Assembly (NCBI GenBank): GCA_963930775.1
Contig: OZ005695.1
Location: 2,604,001 to 2,668,000 of the forward strand
Source of the DNA: Cliona cf. orientalis
Taxonomy: Eukaryota; Porifera; Demospongiae; Clionaida; Clionaidae
Reading direction: 5' to 3'
Length of the DNA: 64,000 nt
Below are positions 51,101 to 61,596 of this stretch, piece by piece (within the stretch, counting starts at the first letter, position 1; each line of letters starts with the position of its first letter). The translations under genes and the position numbers were made by a program. The notes beneath the pieces were generated by a model. It saw nothing but the letters and a program-made list of their open reading frames with translations. It searched no databases and was not told the origin of the DNA.

Positions 51101-52294
51101 GCTATACTAGCTGGTCTAGCTGTAGTAATACTCATGCTGGCACTAAATCTGACAGTTGCCAAGGGAACTCTCAATGGATTGATATTCTATTCCAACATCA
51201 TCGCTGCAAATCAAGGCTTATTCCTTCAATTTGATCACCCTAACTTTCTCAGCATATTTATAGCATGGCTTAACCTTGACCTCGGTTTTGATGTCTGTTT
51301 CGTTAAGGGCTTGGATACATATTTCAAGGTTTGGTTACAGCTGGCCTTTCCAACTTACTTGATTCTTCTACTAATGGCTATCATACTAATAAGTAGACAC
51401 TCTATTAGATTTGCTAGGCTGATCAGCAAACGGAACCCGGTGGCTATGCTTGCAACTCTGATCTTGCTCTCCTATTCCAGGTTGCTTCAGATTATCATAA
51501 ACATCTTTTCTTATACCACCTTATGTTACACACCAATGAACGACAATGGACATTTTGAAGCAGTGTGGCTCCCAGATGCATCCATCCCCTATCTCAGTGG
51601 AAGACACATTCCACTTTTTATCTTGGCAATTTTAATACTCGCAATCGGAGTTGCCTACACTCTTGGCCTCATTGCTTGGCAGTGGCTAGTTCGACTTCCA
51701 GACATAGTAGTGTTTAAGTGGATAAAAAGTGTTAAACTAACCTCTTTCATGGATGCCTATCATGCTCCATATGTGACTAAGAATCGCTACTGGACTGGAC
51801 TACTTCTACTAGCTCGAGTGACGCTCTACCTCATAGCAGCAATTAATGTGTCGGGCGAACCAAGGTTCAATTTACTGGCTATTTCTCTCATCATTGGCAG
51901 CATATTCTTATTGCATGCCTATTCAGGCATGAACACTTATAAACAATGGGTGCTCAATGTTCTTGAGTTTACCACCTACTTCAATATTCTTGCATTGGCT
52001 ATTGCTACATTTTATGTTCTACAAATCAATGGTGATGGTACTACGGTCACTTTGGTCTCTATTGGAGTACAGTTTGTGCTGTCTGTTTGTGCCATGATGT
52101 ATCACATCGCTGTAGAGACCAACATCATGGGAAGGATGAAAAAGTCAGGTTGGTATCAGCAACAATTCCGTCTTGAGTTAACAGCTCACCTACTTCAAAA
52201 CGAGACGGAGCCATTGGCTTCAAGTCAAGAAGTTACCTTTTCAGAAGTTACAATCAGCGACTCAAAGGACCAACTTGTCCCATACTCTAGCTAA
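48161..52294 (+). CDS. Intronless beta-helix / multi-pass membrane protein, paralogue 1 (intact)
   Basis: One uninterrupted frame, 1,377 aa from the ATG at 48161, chosen because it aligns with the paralogue start, has ccATGG context and begins a signal peptide (HILFLVALSVAFVNG); an in-frame ATG lies 16 codons upstream. The mature protein starts EIRYI. Residues about 60-700 are a repetitive, N-glycosylation-rich ectodomain with recurring GGAL/GGGI/GGAI and NN.A motifs, typical of right-handed parallel beta-helix (Pmp-like) repeats. A Cys-rich neck (about 760-970) includes the motif GLLCGACKIG followed by SSRCVSCP. Then come eight or nine hydrophobic segments (about 972-1322) and a short cytoplasmic tail. 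It is probably a cell-surface receptor or channel; ligand and function are unknown. Lack of introns beside a 72-exon gene suggests expansion by retroposition or an ancestral intron loss. Confidence 0.85.
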   Translation: MELSQRSSHILFLVALSVAFVNGEIRYIILPSTNGAACPSTSNCIILSHISENDYTLKSGSDITLLFLPGNHTLTATLTVNNFSSIIMMSNKSLPRPVINCEHSAQFHFLSSSYVRIDGLNLNGCFNNRVFTVGEFIIKDSKMLGNLRNVSEGALTVTGSKIIAIGNVFESFHSALRLLQSSAYITKCNFMNNRALTKGGALYMKDCYNFTIEHSTFSFHACNNISWNICTGAVMYSTHSELLIINCTLNNNKNGAIAVEHSEMKIFNSFFSENVAQHGAAIQAYRSSLTVIDTHFCYNEVDFDYYKRNVYTLAMPGGAIHCRKCKVEIIRGIFEHNKCVALLGFRAQIKIKSCRFSHNTAAELGGGIYATVRTNIEISGITLFENNVANYGAAFHSFYSTISIVGKISIVNNTANLGAIGIIHSTAVIRANVIFSGNIGSFYMYSGEVSIIPYHSEKVNFTCTGNYQSYTILNEEKYVGSEFLREGGAITLFVSRLELRTTTILSHNIASNGGGIMAITSTIVCSSTLVISNNSVTDTGGGIYLYQSELSVFRELNISNNRAEVCGGGVHAISAFLKLIRRHPRLRSKGTMSLESNFAKQCGGGAFFETGSKMNILRYNLHTVRFTKNTADYGGAIYVADDTNIGMCFSGQKHTLTAATQSECFFQLASVTNPKNNLAIITDAFDFSTNRANRLGADLFGGLLDRCTVNSYSKNLMVKYSSIQGFANNIEQTSTSKPVRVCLCNSSNHVVCGLQPITMRVKKDKVFAMHVAAVDQLNHMVNGTIHSYVRNNLGTLGEGQYLQRIGSHCDNITFSIISPKQYIELVTYVEGPCKDLGISPLRVPITFIPCHCPQGFEQNKVIKNKCICICHQKLKRVSNELDCNSTTLLIHRNSNFWISFTTNETLLTAKICPSDYCLSSTVPVHMNLSDPEGPDIQCKFNRSGLLCGACKIGLTLSIGSSRCVSCPHYWPALFLIILVSAILAGLAVVILMLALNLTVAKGTLNGLIFYSNIIAANQGLFLQFDHPNFLSIFIAWLNLDLGFDVCFVKGLDTYFKVWLQLAFPTYLILLLMAIILISRHSIRFARLISKRNPVAMLATLILLSYSRLLQIIINIFSYTTLCYTPMNDNGHFEAVWLPDASIPYLSGRHIPLFILAILILAIGVAYTLGLIAWQWLVRLPDIVVFKWIKSVKLTSFMDAYHAPYVTKNRYWTGLLLLARVTLYLIAAINVSGEPRFNLLAISLIIGSIFLLHAYSGMNTYKQWVLNVLEFTTYFNILALAIATFYVLQINGDGTTVTLVSIGVQFVLSVCAMMYHIAVETNIMGRMKKSGWYQQQFRLELTAHLLQNETEPLASSQEVTFSEVTISDSKDQLVPYSS

Positions 52295-52794
52295 AGTAGC
52301 TTTAGATAGGCATTTTACGTGACTGTGTGGTGTGACATCATAGAGTGTATAATATTATCAAGTTTACTATGGAGCTCATGCATGTTAGTACAGCGGGAGA
52401 GGGGGTTGCCAAGAATAATCATGATGAAGATTAGCATTATAGTCACAGATCAATATTGAAACTAATCAGTTTACAAACACTAAATCTGAGGAGCAGTACA
52501 CAAGCTAATACTAGCTATTATAATGATGGCACTTGAATAGACCAAGAAGCATTGCAACTATGTATGACTGTCACACTAATTGGATTGTTTATGCAGGCAC
52601 TTCAGAATTGAATCTGGGGACACTACTAGTTATATAGGGTCACATGGTTAATGTTGTAACAACTGCACATCATTAATGAAACTGCATGTGTGGGTACATG
52701 TCTATGCAAGCATGTACTGGAACACACGTCCATGGCATTATCACAATTATTATAATGCATGCATACATGCTCTGTTTTAAGTTGCCGATGATGA

Positions 52795-53025
52795 GTTTGA
52801 ACCATCAAAGGAACAATGCTAACTTTTCCACTATACACAAAATAAGACCCAATATTTCCACTGAAGGTAAATTCGCCCTTATTACTGCTATGCTGTGAAC
52901 AATACAAATGGCTCCTAGTTTGGCAGTGTTATTCACTATAGAGATCATACCAACAATCTTTATTGTTAAATACATGAAAGCAGCTCCATAACTTGTGACA
53001 TTGTTTTCAAACAAAGTTGTTCCAG
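52795..53025 (-). pseudogene. Ectodomain fragment of the beta-helix family, minus strand
   Basis: Read on the minus strand, this stretch matches the paralogue ectodomain (GTTLFENNVTSYGAAF ... ISIVNNTAKLGAICIVHS ... VEILG), with frameshifts and missing codons. It has no start, signal peptide or membrane region. It directly abuts a plus-strand tail fragment of the same family, so it is a rearranged relic. Confidence 0.7.
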
Positions 53026-53028
53026 ATA

Positions 53029-53175
53029 GCTCACCTACTTCAAAATGAGACAGAGCCATCGGCTTCATGTCATGAAGTTACCTTTTCAGAAGTTACAGTT
53101 AGTGACTCCAAGGACTAGCTTGTCCCGTACACTAATAACTTTAAACTGGGATATTGCATTCCATTAATGTGTTGT
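53029..53175 (+). pseudogene. C-terminal tail and 3' flank fragment of the beta-helix family, plus strand
   Basis: Starts at the codons for AHLLQNETEPSA and runs through the tail (EVTFSEVTVSDSKD) and into the 3' flank (tgggatattgcat, ccattaatg), matching the sequence after paralogue 2. It is joined back-to-back to the minus-strand ectodomain fragment. A premature TAG replaces the QL codons before the original stop. Confidence 0.7.
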
Positions 53176-53276
53176 ATAATATTATCGATATCATACTTGA
53201 ATCAGTGAATTGATGCATAATATATTAAATTTTACAAGTTTACCATATCCCCAGTAGCTACGTATAGGTTATACAA

Positions 53277-53374
53277 TGAGGTGGAGGTCTCTATGGGATT
53301 TATACACTGAGGGCCAAAGGCCCCAAGGTGTGTAAATCGCGTGGAGACCCGTACCAACACAGAGTTGTATAACC
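53277..53374. repeat. Small inverted-repeat element
   Basis: GGTTATACAA at the left end is inverted as TTGTATAACC at the right. A partly complementary interior (ggtctctatgggatttatacac / gtgtgtaaatcgcgtggagacc) makes nearly the whole 98 bp a hairpin. Confidence 0.65.
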
Positions 53375-54138
53375 GATTTGTACCGTGGTCATATATTAAT
53401 TATGGTCCTATACATTAAAAAATTTGTAGGTGTATAAGTAAATTTTTATACACCTACAAGAGGTGTACTAGTGATTTATACACCTCCTGTACAGCAACCT
53501 GATTGGTCACAATGTTACAGCCATGGTACAAATAACGGTGCATATTCCATTAATACTTGGTGTGATAATATTATCGTAATTGAACTAGTGCTTTAATTAA
53601 GTCAAAGTTTAGATTACAGGGGGCCCAGTGCCAAGACTTGACTCTGGTACCACTATAGTGATTCCACAGAGGCTCATGGGATTGGACTTTAAATTCTGAG
53701 CACTCCAATTGCAGTGGAGGCCGTCTGCAGCCCATAACTTAATGAAACCTCACGATTGTATGCATTAACCTCCTTGAGAATATAATTTTAACTTTATTAT
53801 TGCCTCACCTTCTCCATATTGCACGTTGTTTTGCATGCATGCATCAAATTCACCGAGCCGATTCATATTCTCTGGCACAATGCAGCTGCAGTGAATACCG
53901 ACATGATATGATATAAACACAGAGGGATCAAGAATACATGTATATACAGTTACATGCTTGGTAGATAGCACAAGAGCAGCCGGACAATACTCGTATTGCC
54001 CTAACCACATCCTGGGTAATAGCTATGAGTATTGCCCTCACCATGGTCAGCTTTACGGCATAGCAGAAGTGTGCAGCACTTTGATCCACCACGCATCAGG
54101 CTTTATATGTATAACTTATACATTAATTTTAATACATA

Positions 54139-54799
54139 CAGTGGACTCTCCGAATAACGAACACCTTGGTACATAGGCTTCTGTCCTTTATTCGGGGTAT
54201 GTCCTTTATTGGGGTGTTTTACTTTAGTCACCCCCACTTCATCTAATATTAATTTTATAGCCAATAGTTCATTGTTATAAAGAAATTCATGACATACTCA
54301 AGTATTTTCATGACATTGTATTACACTATATATTCAGTCTGTTTCAAGGAAGTGATCTACTATAGACGAGTGTCAATTGCGTCATCATTGGTGGGCGAAT
54401 GGCTAGCTAGCTAGCTACTTGCCATTTGAGCAAGTAAAGCAGTGGCTGTTGTCATTACTATAGCTAGACAAAGTAGCTACTACTGTTTTTTAGTATCTAC
54501 ATGTATTGCCGTCTTATTATTTTTGTACAGATTGTTAATAATGCCATGAACTGCATGTAAGACGGTCGTGGGCGGGGTTAGCCACACCCACTTCCGTCCG
54601 TTAGTCGGAACGTTTTTTGTATAGTACTGTATTATTTCGTGCAAGCTGCTGTGTCCGTTATCCGGAATTCGGAGGTTGTCCGCTATTCAGGTGCTGCTAC
54701 TGTATTAAACATATGGAGATATCGGTTGGTACATATAGCAGTGTCCGTTATTTGGTAGAGGTCCGTTATTGGGAGTGTCCGTTAATAGAGAGTCCACTG
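54139..54799. mobile_element. TA-flanked MITE with CAGTGGACTCTC ends (pogo/Tigger-like)
   Basis: Terminal inverted repeats CAGTGGACTCTC (left) and GAGTCCACTG (right), each next to TA (54137-54138 and 54800-54801). Sub-terminal repeats of tccgttat / ataacgaac occur on both sides. There is no transposase frame, so it is non-autonomous. End sequence and TA target suggest the Tc1/mariner superfamily. Confidence 0.75.
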
Positions 54800-55551
54800 T
54801 ACTTGGAATATTGAGGCTAAATTCTTAACACATAATAATTGGAGTCATGATGTGATAATTGTCGTCACACTTGCATAGATCACCAGTAGTAGGTAGAGTG
54901 AAATTTGGAAGACCATATGGCCTTAGGAAGTGAGGCAATGGATCCAGCAACTGAGGAAGAGAAGCAACCACTTTAAACTGAGGGAGCTGTGTAGAGAGAA
55001 GAGGAAGTGTCACCAAAAGAATCAAAACTCTGCTTGTATCCCACATAATTTCCAGAATGATAATCTATTTTGGATGATTCATACATATGTGCATCTGCCT
55101 ATTGTCCTAAGATGTGTTCAGTGTACAGAGCCACATGCACTCTATCATATATACCCTGGCTACATGTATACCACTGCTTTCATATTTATTTCACTTCTGG
55201 GGATGAGTTTAGGACATAATAATATTATGATTATTGATGTTATCACATTGTTAATGAAACTGCAATTGCCTATGCATGGTACGGTGAAGTCTCCCACTCA
55301 TAACAATACCCAGCAGGTGGTCTCAAAACTATCCCCCTTCCCCCCCAAAACTCAATAGTTACTAAGATTTGCTCTCAAAATTGTATACCAAGGGGTGCAT
55401 GTGGGTACATATGTACCATTACTATATAAGCACTTGAAATGTACGTCATGAGGCACTAGCTAGTTATTATCACAGAATGCACGTAAAGTCGGTGAATTTG
55501 AACTAATATATATACTTCAAAGAAAGCTAATATCTTATAGCAGCTATAATA

Positions 55552-58500
55552 ATGGCACTAAGAAATTATATTTTCATACTTGTAGCCTTAGGGTACTTAG
55601 ATTTTACAACTAGTGATATCAGGTACATTTTACCATCTACAAAAGCAGCTACATGTCCATCTGCAAACAACTGTTTTATACTATCCCATGTTGCTGAAAA
55701 TAATTTTACCTTGATATTGGGATTAAACACTACTTTGCTGTTTCTGCCTGGAAATCACACTCTCACATCGAGTTTGATAATTAAGAATCTCTCCTCTTTC
55801 GTGATGATAGCTAACAAACACTTGCCAAGGCCAGTGATCAACTGTGAACAACAAGCAATATTTTATTTTATTTCTATCGCCCATGTAAGAATCAACGGCT
55901 TAAATCTCAACGGATGCTTAAATAAAGTCTCCATGATTAATGAATTCATAATGAAAGATAACATAATGTTGGGCAATGGAAATGTTTCAAGAAGAGCTCT
56001 ATTTGTAACAGATAGCTCAATAATAGTGGTTGGAAGTCAATTTGAGTCCTTTACTGAAGCAATATACTTATTTCAAAGTTCTTCTCATATATCTCACTGT
56101 ACTTTTTCGAATAACACAGCACTAACGAATGGTGGAGCACTACGTATAGAGGATTGTTGCAATATCACCATAGATAATAGTATTTTTTCCTTTCACACCT
56201 GTTACACAGTACATAACTGTAAGGGTACAGTACTATATTCTACAAATTCAGAGCTATCAATCACAAACTGCACGTTTGATAACAATAGGAACGGAGCAGT
56301 TGCTGTACTTTGGAGTAACGTGAGAATTGTTAGTAGTTATTTTTCAGGGAATGTTGCTCAGCAAGGAGCTGCTATTCAAGCACACCATGGTAATCTGACA
56401 ATAATTATTGATACTCACTTTTGTTATAATGAAGTGGATTTTGATTATTACAAACTCCATGTCTACACAATACCTATCCCGGGAGGAGCTATTCATTGCC
56501 GTAAGTGTAAGATGGAGATCATACGTGGTGTATTTGAGCACAATAAAGGAGTTGCATTACTTGGATTACAAGCACAGATTAAAATTAAGTCTTGTCAATT
56601 TTCTCATAATACAGCGGCAGAATTAGGTGGTGGGGTTTATGCTACAGTGCAAACCAACATTGAGATATCTGGAACAACTTCATTTGAAAATAATGCAGCT
56701 AACTATGGAGCTGCTTTTCACATGTATTTCTCAATAATAAGTATTATAGACACGATCTCTATTGTAAATAACACTGCCAACCTACTAGGAGCCGTTGGTA
56801 TTGTTCACAGCACAGCAGTAATTAAGGCGAATGTCATTTTCAGTGGGAATATTGGATCTTTCTATATGTATAGTGGAGAAGTTAGTATTATTCCTGACCA
56901 CAGTGAAAAAGTAAATTTTATATGTACTGGAAATCATCCAAGCAATACCATACCGAATGAAGAAAAGTATGTTGGATCTGAATATATAAGAGAAGGGGGA
57001 GCAATTACACTCTATGTCAGCAGATTGGAGCTTAGGACGACAACTACTTTGAGTCATAATAATGCAAGCAATGGTGGAGGAATTATGGCAACCACGAGCA
57101 CAATTGTGTGTAATAGTACATTAGTGATATCCAATAATTCTGTCACAGATACAGGAGGTGGTATCTACCTGTACCAAAGTGAGCTATCTATATTTGGTAA
57201 ATTAACTATATCAAACAATAGAGCAGAAGTGTGTGGTGGTGGTGTTCATGCTATTAGTGCATTCCTCAAACTTATACGCATACATCCACGTTTGAGACCC
57301 AAAGGAACAATGAGCTTTGAATCAAATTTTGCAAAACAATGTGGAGGAGGGGCCTTTTTTGAAACAGGTTCAAAAATGAACATCCTTTGGTATAGTCTAC
57401 ACATTGTGAGCTTTAGCAAGAACACCGCTGACTATGGAGGAGCAATATATGTGGCTGATGACTCCAATATTGGTATGTATTCCAGTGGACAAAAACACAC
57501 ACTAACAGCAGCTACTCAATCTGAATGTTTCTTTCAATTAGTATCAGTTACTAATCCTATAAACAATTCAGCCATAATTACAGAAGCTTTTGATTTTTAT
57601 GCAAATAGAGCAAATCATTCAGGAGCAGACTTGTTTGGAGGACTCTTAGATAGATGTACAGTAAATTCATATGGTAGAATGGTTAACTATTCGAGTATTC
57701 AAGGATTCGCAGATGACATTGAACAAAGTTCAACTTCTAAACCTGTCAGAATATGCTTGTGCAACTTAACTAAGCATGTTGTATGTGACTTACAGCCAGT
57801 AGCTGAAAAAATTGAGAAGGATAAAGTGTTCGCTATACACATTGCAGCAGTTGATCAACTGAATCACTTGGTGAATGGTACAATCCACAGTTATGTAAGC
57901 AGCAATCTAGGAACCCTGGGAGAGGGTCAGTACTTACAGAGAATAGGCTCAAGCTGTAATAACATAACATTTTCAATTGTTTCTCCACAACAACATGTTG
58001 AGTTAGTTATCTATGCTGAAGGTCCTTGTAAAGACTTGGGAATATCTCCACTCCGAGTTCCTATCACTTTCACCCCTTGTCATTGCCCACTGGGATTTGA
58101 GCAAAACAAAGTTATTAAAAACAAGTGTGCCTGTATCTGTCACCAAAAATTAAAAAGAATATCAATTAAATTGGATTGTAACTCTAAAACACTGCTGATA
58201 CGTCGGAACAGTGACTTTTGGATATCATATACGACGAATGAAACTCTCCTCACTGCCAAACAATGCCCCTCTGATTATTGCCTATCACATTTAGTTCCTG
58301 TGCACATGAATTTAAGTTATCCAGAAGGGCCAGATATTCAGTGCAAGTTTAATCGCTCTGGATTGCTATGTGGAGCTTGCAAGACAGGACTGACTTTGTC
58401 TGTTGGAAGCTCACGATGTATTACATGTCCACGCTATTGGCCTGCTCTCTTCCTTATACTCTTGGTCAGTGCTATACTAGCTGGTTTAACTGTAGTAATA

Positions 58501-59674
58501 CTCATGCTGGCACTAAATTTGACAGTTGCCAAGGGAACTCTCAATGGAATGATATTCTATTCCAATATCATTGCTGCAAATCAAGGCTTGTTCCTTCAAT
58601 TTGATCACCCTAACTTTCTTAGTGTATTTATTGCATGGCTTAACCTTGATCTTGGTTTCGACGTCTGTTTCATTAAGGGCTTGGACACATACATCAAGGC
58701 TTGGTTGCAGCTGGCCTTCCCAACTTACTTGATTCTCCTGCTAATGGCTACCATACTGATAAGTGGATACTCTAGTAGGTTCGCTAGGCTTATCAGCAAA
58801 TGGAACCCGGTAGCAATGCTTGCAACTCTGATTTTGCTCTCCTATTCCAGGTTGCTTCAGAGTATCATAAACATCTTTTCTTATGCCACCTTACGTTACA
58901 CACCCATTAATGACGATGAATATTTTGAAGCAGTGTGGCTTCCAGATGCATCCATCCCCTATCTCAGTAGAAAACAAATTCCCCTTTTTATCTTGGCAAT
59001 TTTAATACTTGCAATCGGAGTTGCCTACACTCTTGGCCTCATTGCTTGGCAGTGGCTAGTTCGACTTCCAGATAATATAGTAGTTTTTAAGTGGATAAAA
59101 AGTGCTAAACTAACCTCTTTCATGGATGCATATCATGCTCCATATGTGACTAAGAATCGCTACTGGACCGGACTTCTTTTACTAGCGCGAGTGACACTCT
59201 ATCTCACAGTAGCTATTAATGTTTCAGGTGAACCAAGGTTCAACTTGCTGGCTGTTTCTGTCATCATTGGTAGCATATTTTTATTGCATGCTTATTCAGG
59301 CATGAACACTTATAAACAATGGGTGCTCAATGTTCTTGAGTTTACCATGCACCTACTTCAATATTCTTGCATTGGCTGTTGCTACATTTTATGTTCTATA
59401 AATCAATGGTGATGGTACTACTATGGTCGCTTTGGTCTCTATTGGAGTACAGTTTGTGCTGTCTGTCTGTGCCATGACATACCACATTGCTGTAGAGACC
59501 AATATCTTGAGAAGGATGAAAAAGTCAGGTTGGTATCAGCAACGATTCCGTCTTGAGCTGACAGCTCACCTACTTCAAAACAAGGCAGAGCCATCGGCTT
59601 CAAGTCAAGAAGTTACCTTTTTAGAAGTTACGATCAGCGATTCAAGTGATCAGCTTGTCCCATACACTAATTGA
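55552..59674 (+). pseudogene. Beta-helix / multi-pass membrane protein, paralogue 2, with 3' frameshift and stop
   Basis: The open frame starts at 55552 with a signal peptide (FILVALGYLDFTTS) and matches paralogue 1 through the ectodomain, Cys-rich neck and most membrane segments for 1,286 codons, ending at 59410-59412. Compared with paralogue 1, four extra bases at about 59346-59349 (accATGCacc for accacc) shift the frame inside the second-last membrane segment. In the original frame a CAA codon has become TAA near 59400. The remaining C-terminus (59423-59674) is still readable but out of frame. The gene therefore encodes either a truncated protein missing its last membrane segment and tail, or a recent pseudogene; the rest of the frame is clean. 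Confidence 0.8.
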
Positions 59675-59849
59675 AGCAGTAACTTCAAATTGGGATTTTG
59701 CATCCGTTAATGCATGGTGTGTTGTCATATTATTATTATATTTGAATCAGTTCAGAATAATTTCCTGGAGCTTAGGTTAGAGTGGGGGAGTGGGCTCAGT
59801 GCTAAAACTTGACTCCTATAGTGCTAGTAATTCAGAGCCGGGCTCATGG

Positions 59850-60152
59850 CAGGGTTTCATCTAGTGATAAAAATTTGGGGTGGAAGCGCGATAAAAGAGT
59901 GGGCGTATTCAGCACACCATGCAGTACCATGGGACATAATATTTTTAGGAGAATTTCTTCAGATTGTTTCGGGTAATTTTTGATCAAAAACAAATGCTAG
60001 TGGTTTGATTTGGTGACTTATTGTGATATTATGATGCTTAATTTAATTAAGGTCAAATATTTGGGGGGGGGGGGAAGCTAGGGAGTTTGGAGGGGAAGCT
60101 TCCCCCCTGTCCCCCCCCCCCCCCCCCCCCCCCCCCCAAGTATGAAACCCTG
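59850..60152. mobile_element. MITE-like element with CAGGGTTTCAT ends (hAT-like)
   Basis: Left end CAGGGTTTCAT and right end ATGAAACCCTG are perfect 11-bp inverted repeats. The CAGGG start is common in hAT elements. The inside carries a poly-G stretch and a 28-bp poly-C run that could pair. I could not define a target duplication. Confidence 0.6.
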
Positions 60153-60268
60153 CATGGGATCTTGGCAGACTCTAAATTCTACCCCAATTGCAACTGAGCC
60201 GGGATGACTGCATCACAGTAGCTCATGACCCAGTGCATGCATGAGGTCTCAACCTGTTGTATGCGTTA

Positions 60269-60469
60269 CCATAAAAGTTCTAATAATACAGCGCCACTCT
60301 AATGTAAGTGCCATTTGGCATTGGATAATATTATTGTAGTTCTAATTATAGCGCCAAAGTACGGTCAGAGATATGAAAACTGGCACTTAATAATTTTATA
60401 TATTCTAACAGGAGCACCAAGTGCGGTTCTGAATTATATAGCTTGGCACTATAATTAGAACTTTTATGG
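60269..60469. mobile_element. MITE-like element with CCATAAAAGTTCTAAT ends
   Basis: CCATAAAAGTTCTAAT at the left end is inverted as ATTAGAACTTTTATGG at the right (one or two mismatches further in, gcgccac / tggcac). Internal partial copies (agttctaattatagcgcca at about 60338) suggest a composite or nested structure. Confidence 0.65.
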
Positions 60470-60540
60470 CAGCTATCTGATAGAGGATACATAAATAATA
60501 TAATACTATTATTTAATACTCCACCTTTTCACAGTTTTCC

Positions 60541-61045
60541 CTCTCTCTCTACTCCTCCCTTTTCTCCCTCAATAACTGAAATATTATGTACTCCTGCAGC
60601 CAGTAGTAGCAGTACTACTCTAGACTGCCGCGCATTAAATTTTTTTTTTTTTTTTATAATTGACGACCATTACCTAATATTGCCATATTAGGTCAAGGTG
60701 CACAGTACAATACCAGGCATGGTTGATAGGTGTGGCCAATTGGTGTGGTATCTAGTACCTGAAAGCAAGAAAGTCTCTCTACAACAACCTTATAGCTACA
60801 TGTAGGTTAATTGCACACGCACACACACACATTCATGACAGTACTTCAGCTAAAATAGCCGGCAGCATTAGAAATAAAGCTGAGACAGATGCATGATGGA
60901 GGAAGAGAATATGGGCGTGGCAGTAGGTGTGGCCACAAAGAAGCCTAGAATTTTATCGAGCAGGCACTGCCCAAATTAAGAGACATGTCACAGGACAAAA
61001 ATCAACAAACAATGTTCGAAGAATTATAAAACCTTCCATAGGAGC
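60541..61045 (+). pseudogene. Duplicated fragment of RBM18 intron 4 and exon 5
   Basis: Matches 19090-19850: the intron block (ccctcaataactga, gacgaccattaccta), a short CA run, then the exon 5 sequence beginning acagtacttcagc and including ggtgtggccacaaagaagcc and aggacaaaaatcaacaaac. Small indels break the reading frame in the first codons, and a 12-bp insertion lies near 60920, so it is non-coding. Retained intron sequence shows it was copied as genomic DNA, not as mRNA. It lacks the palindrome present in the RBM18 intron. Confidence 0.8.
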
Positions 61046-61596
61046 GACTAGTTTGGGGCACATGGTTGTTGACTTTATGACAACTTCATATTTGGTTTGT
61101 AGCTAGCTATCCTATGAGAACTGCGCCTTATGGTAATCAGTAGCTATAATTAACATGCTAGTACTAGTCCCTATTTTCTACTATAGGGGAGCCTGGTAGC
61201 TATAGTATACATAGTAGTTGAAATCAGTACTTTTACAAATTAATGTAAACTGTATCTAGCTACACCATTGTGGATGCTCACAAAATTCCCATATCATAGC
61301 ACTGTGTCCCAGCACCCTCCACATAGTAGTATCCTTAATCATAAAAATATCTCACTGAGTCATGGCCTGGGCCACAGCTGGTCTCAGTAGTCCAGGGCTG
61401 TGAAATCATCACAAGTTTGAGTCTGATCTGCATCTCTGAGTTTATTATCATGTGCTACTGCATGGAATCAAGCTTATAGTAACCCCCTCTCCCACTATAA
61501 TAACATGAGCTCTAGTAAACTCAACAATTATTAGCTATGCACGCTATAGTACTATGATATCACACCACACAATGTCATGTAGCTAAAATGCCAACT

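Larger units (their letters stand above)
52295..55551. other. Spacer between paralogues 1 and 2, rich in remnants and inverted repeats
   Basis: No intact gene. It contains a scrambled paralogue remnant (52795-53175), a 98-bp inverted-repeat element (53277-53374), more palindromic sequence at about 53410-53490 (aggtgtata / tatacacct), and a TA-flanked MITE (54139-54799). The open frames at 54930-55358 and 53765-54010 show no domain or conservation and are treated as chance. Confidence 0.6.
59675..61596. other. Spacer between convergent paralogues 2 and 3
   Basis: Contains two MITE-like elements (59850-60152 and 60269-60469), a 28-bp poly-C run (60110-60137), a 17-bp T run (about 60640), and a decayed duplicate of the RBM18 intron 4/exon 5 region (60541-61045). 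The rest (61046-61596) is AT-rich without recognisable content apart from the 3' flank of paralogue 3. Confidence 0.65.

Noticed and set aside
54930..55358. 142-codon plus-strand frame just upstream of paralogue 2
   Set aside because: Composition is not coding-like, nothing similar lies upstream of paralogue 1, and no domain was recognised.
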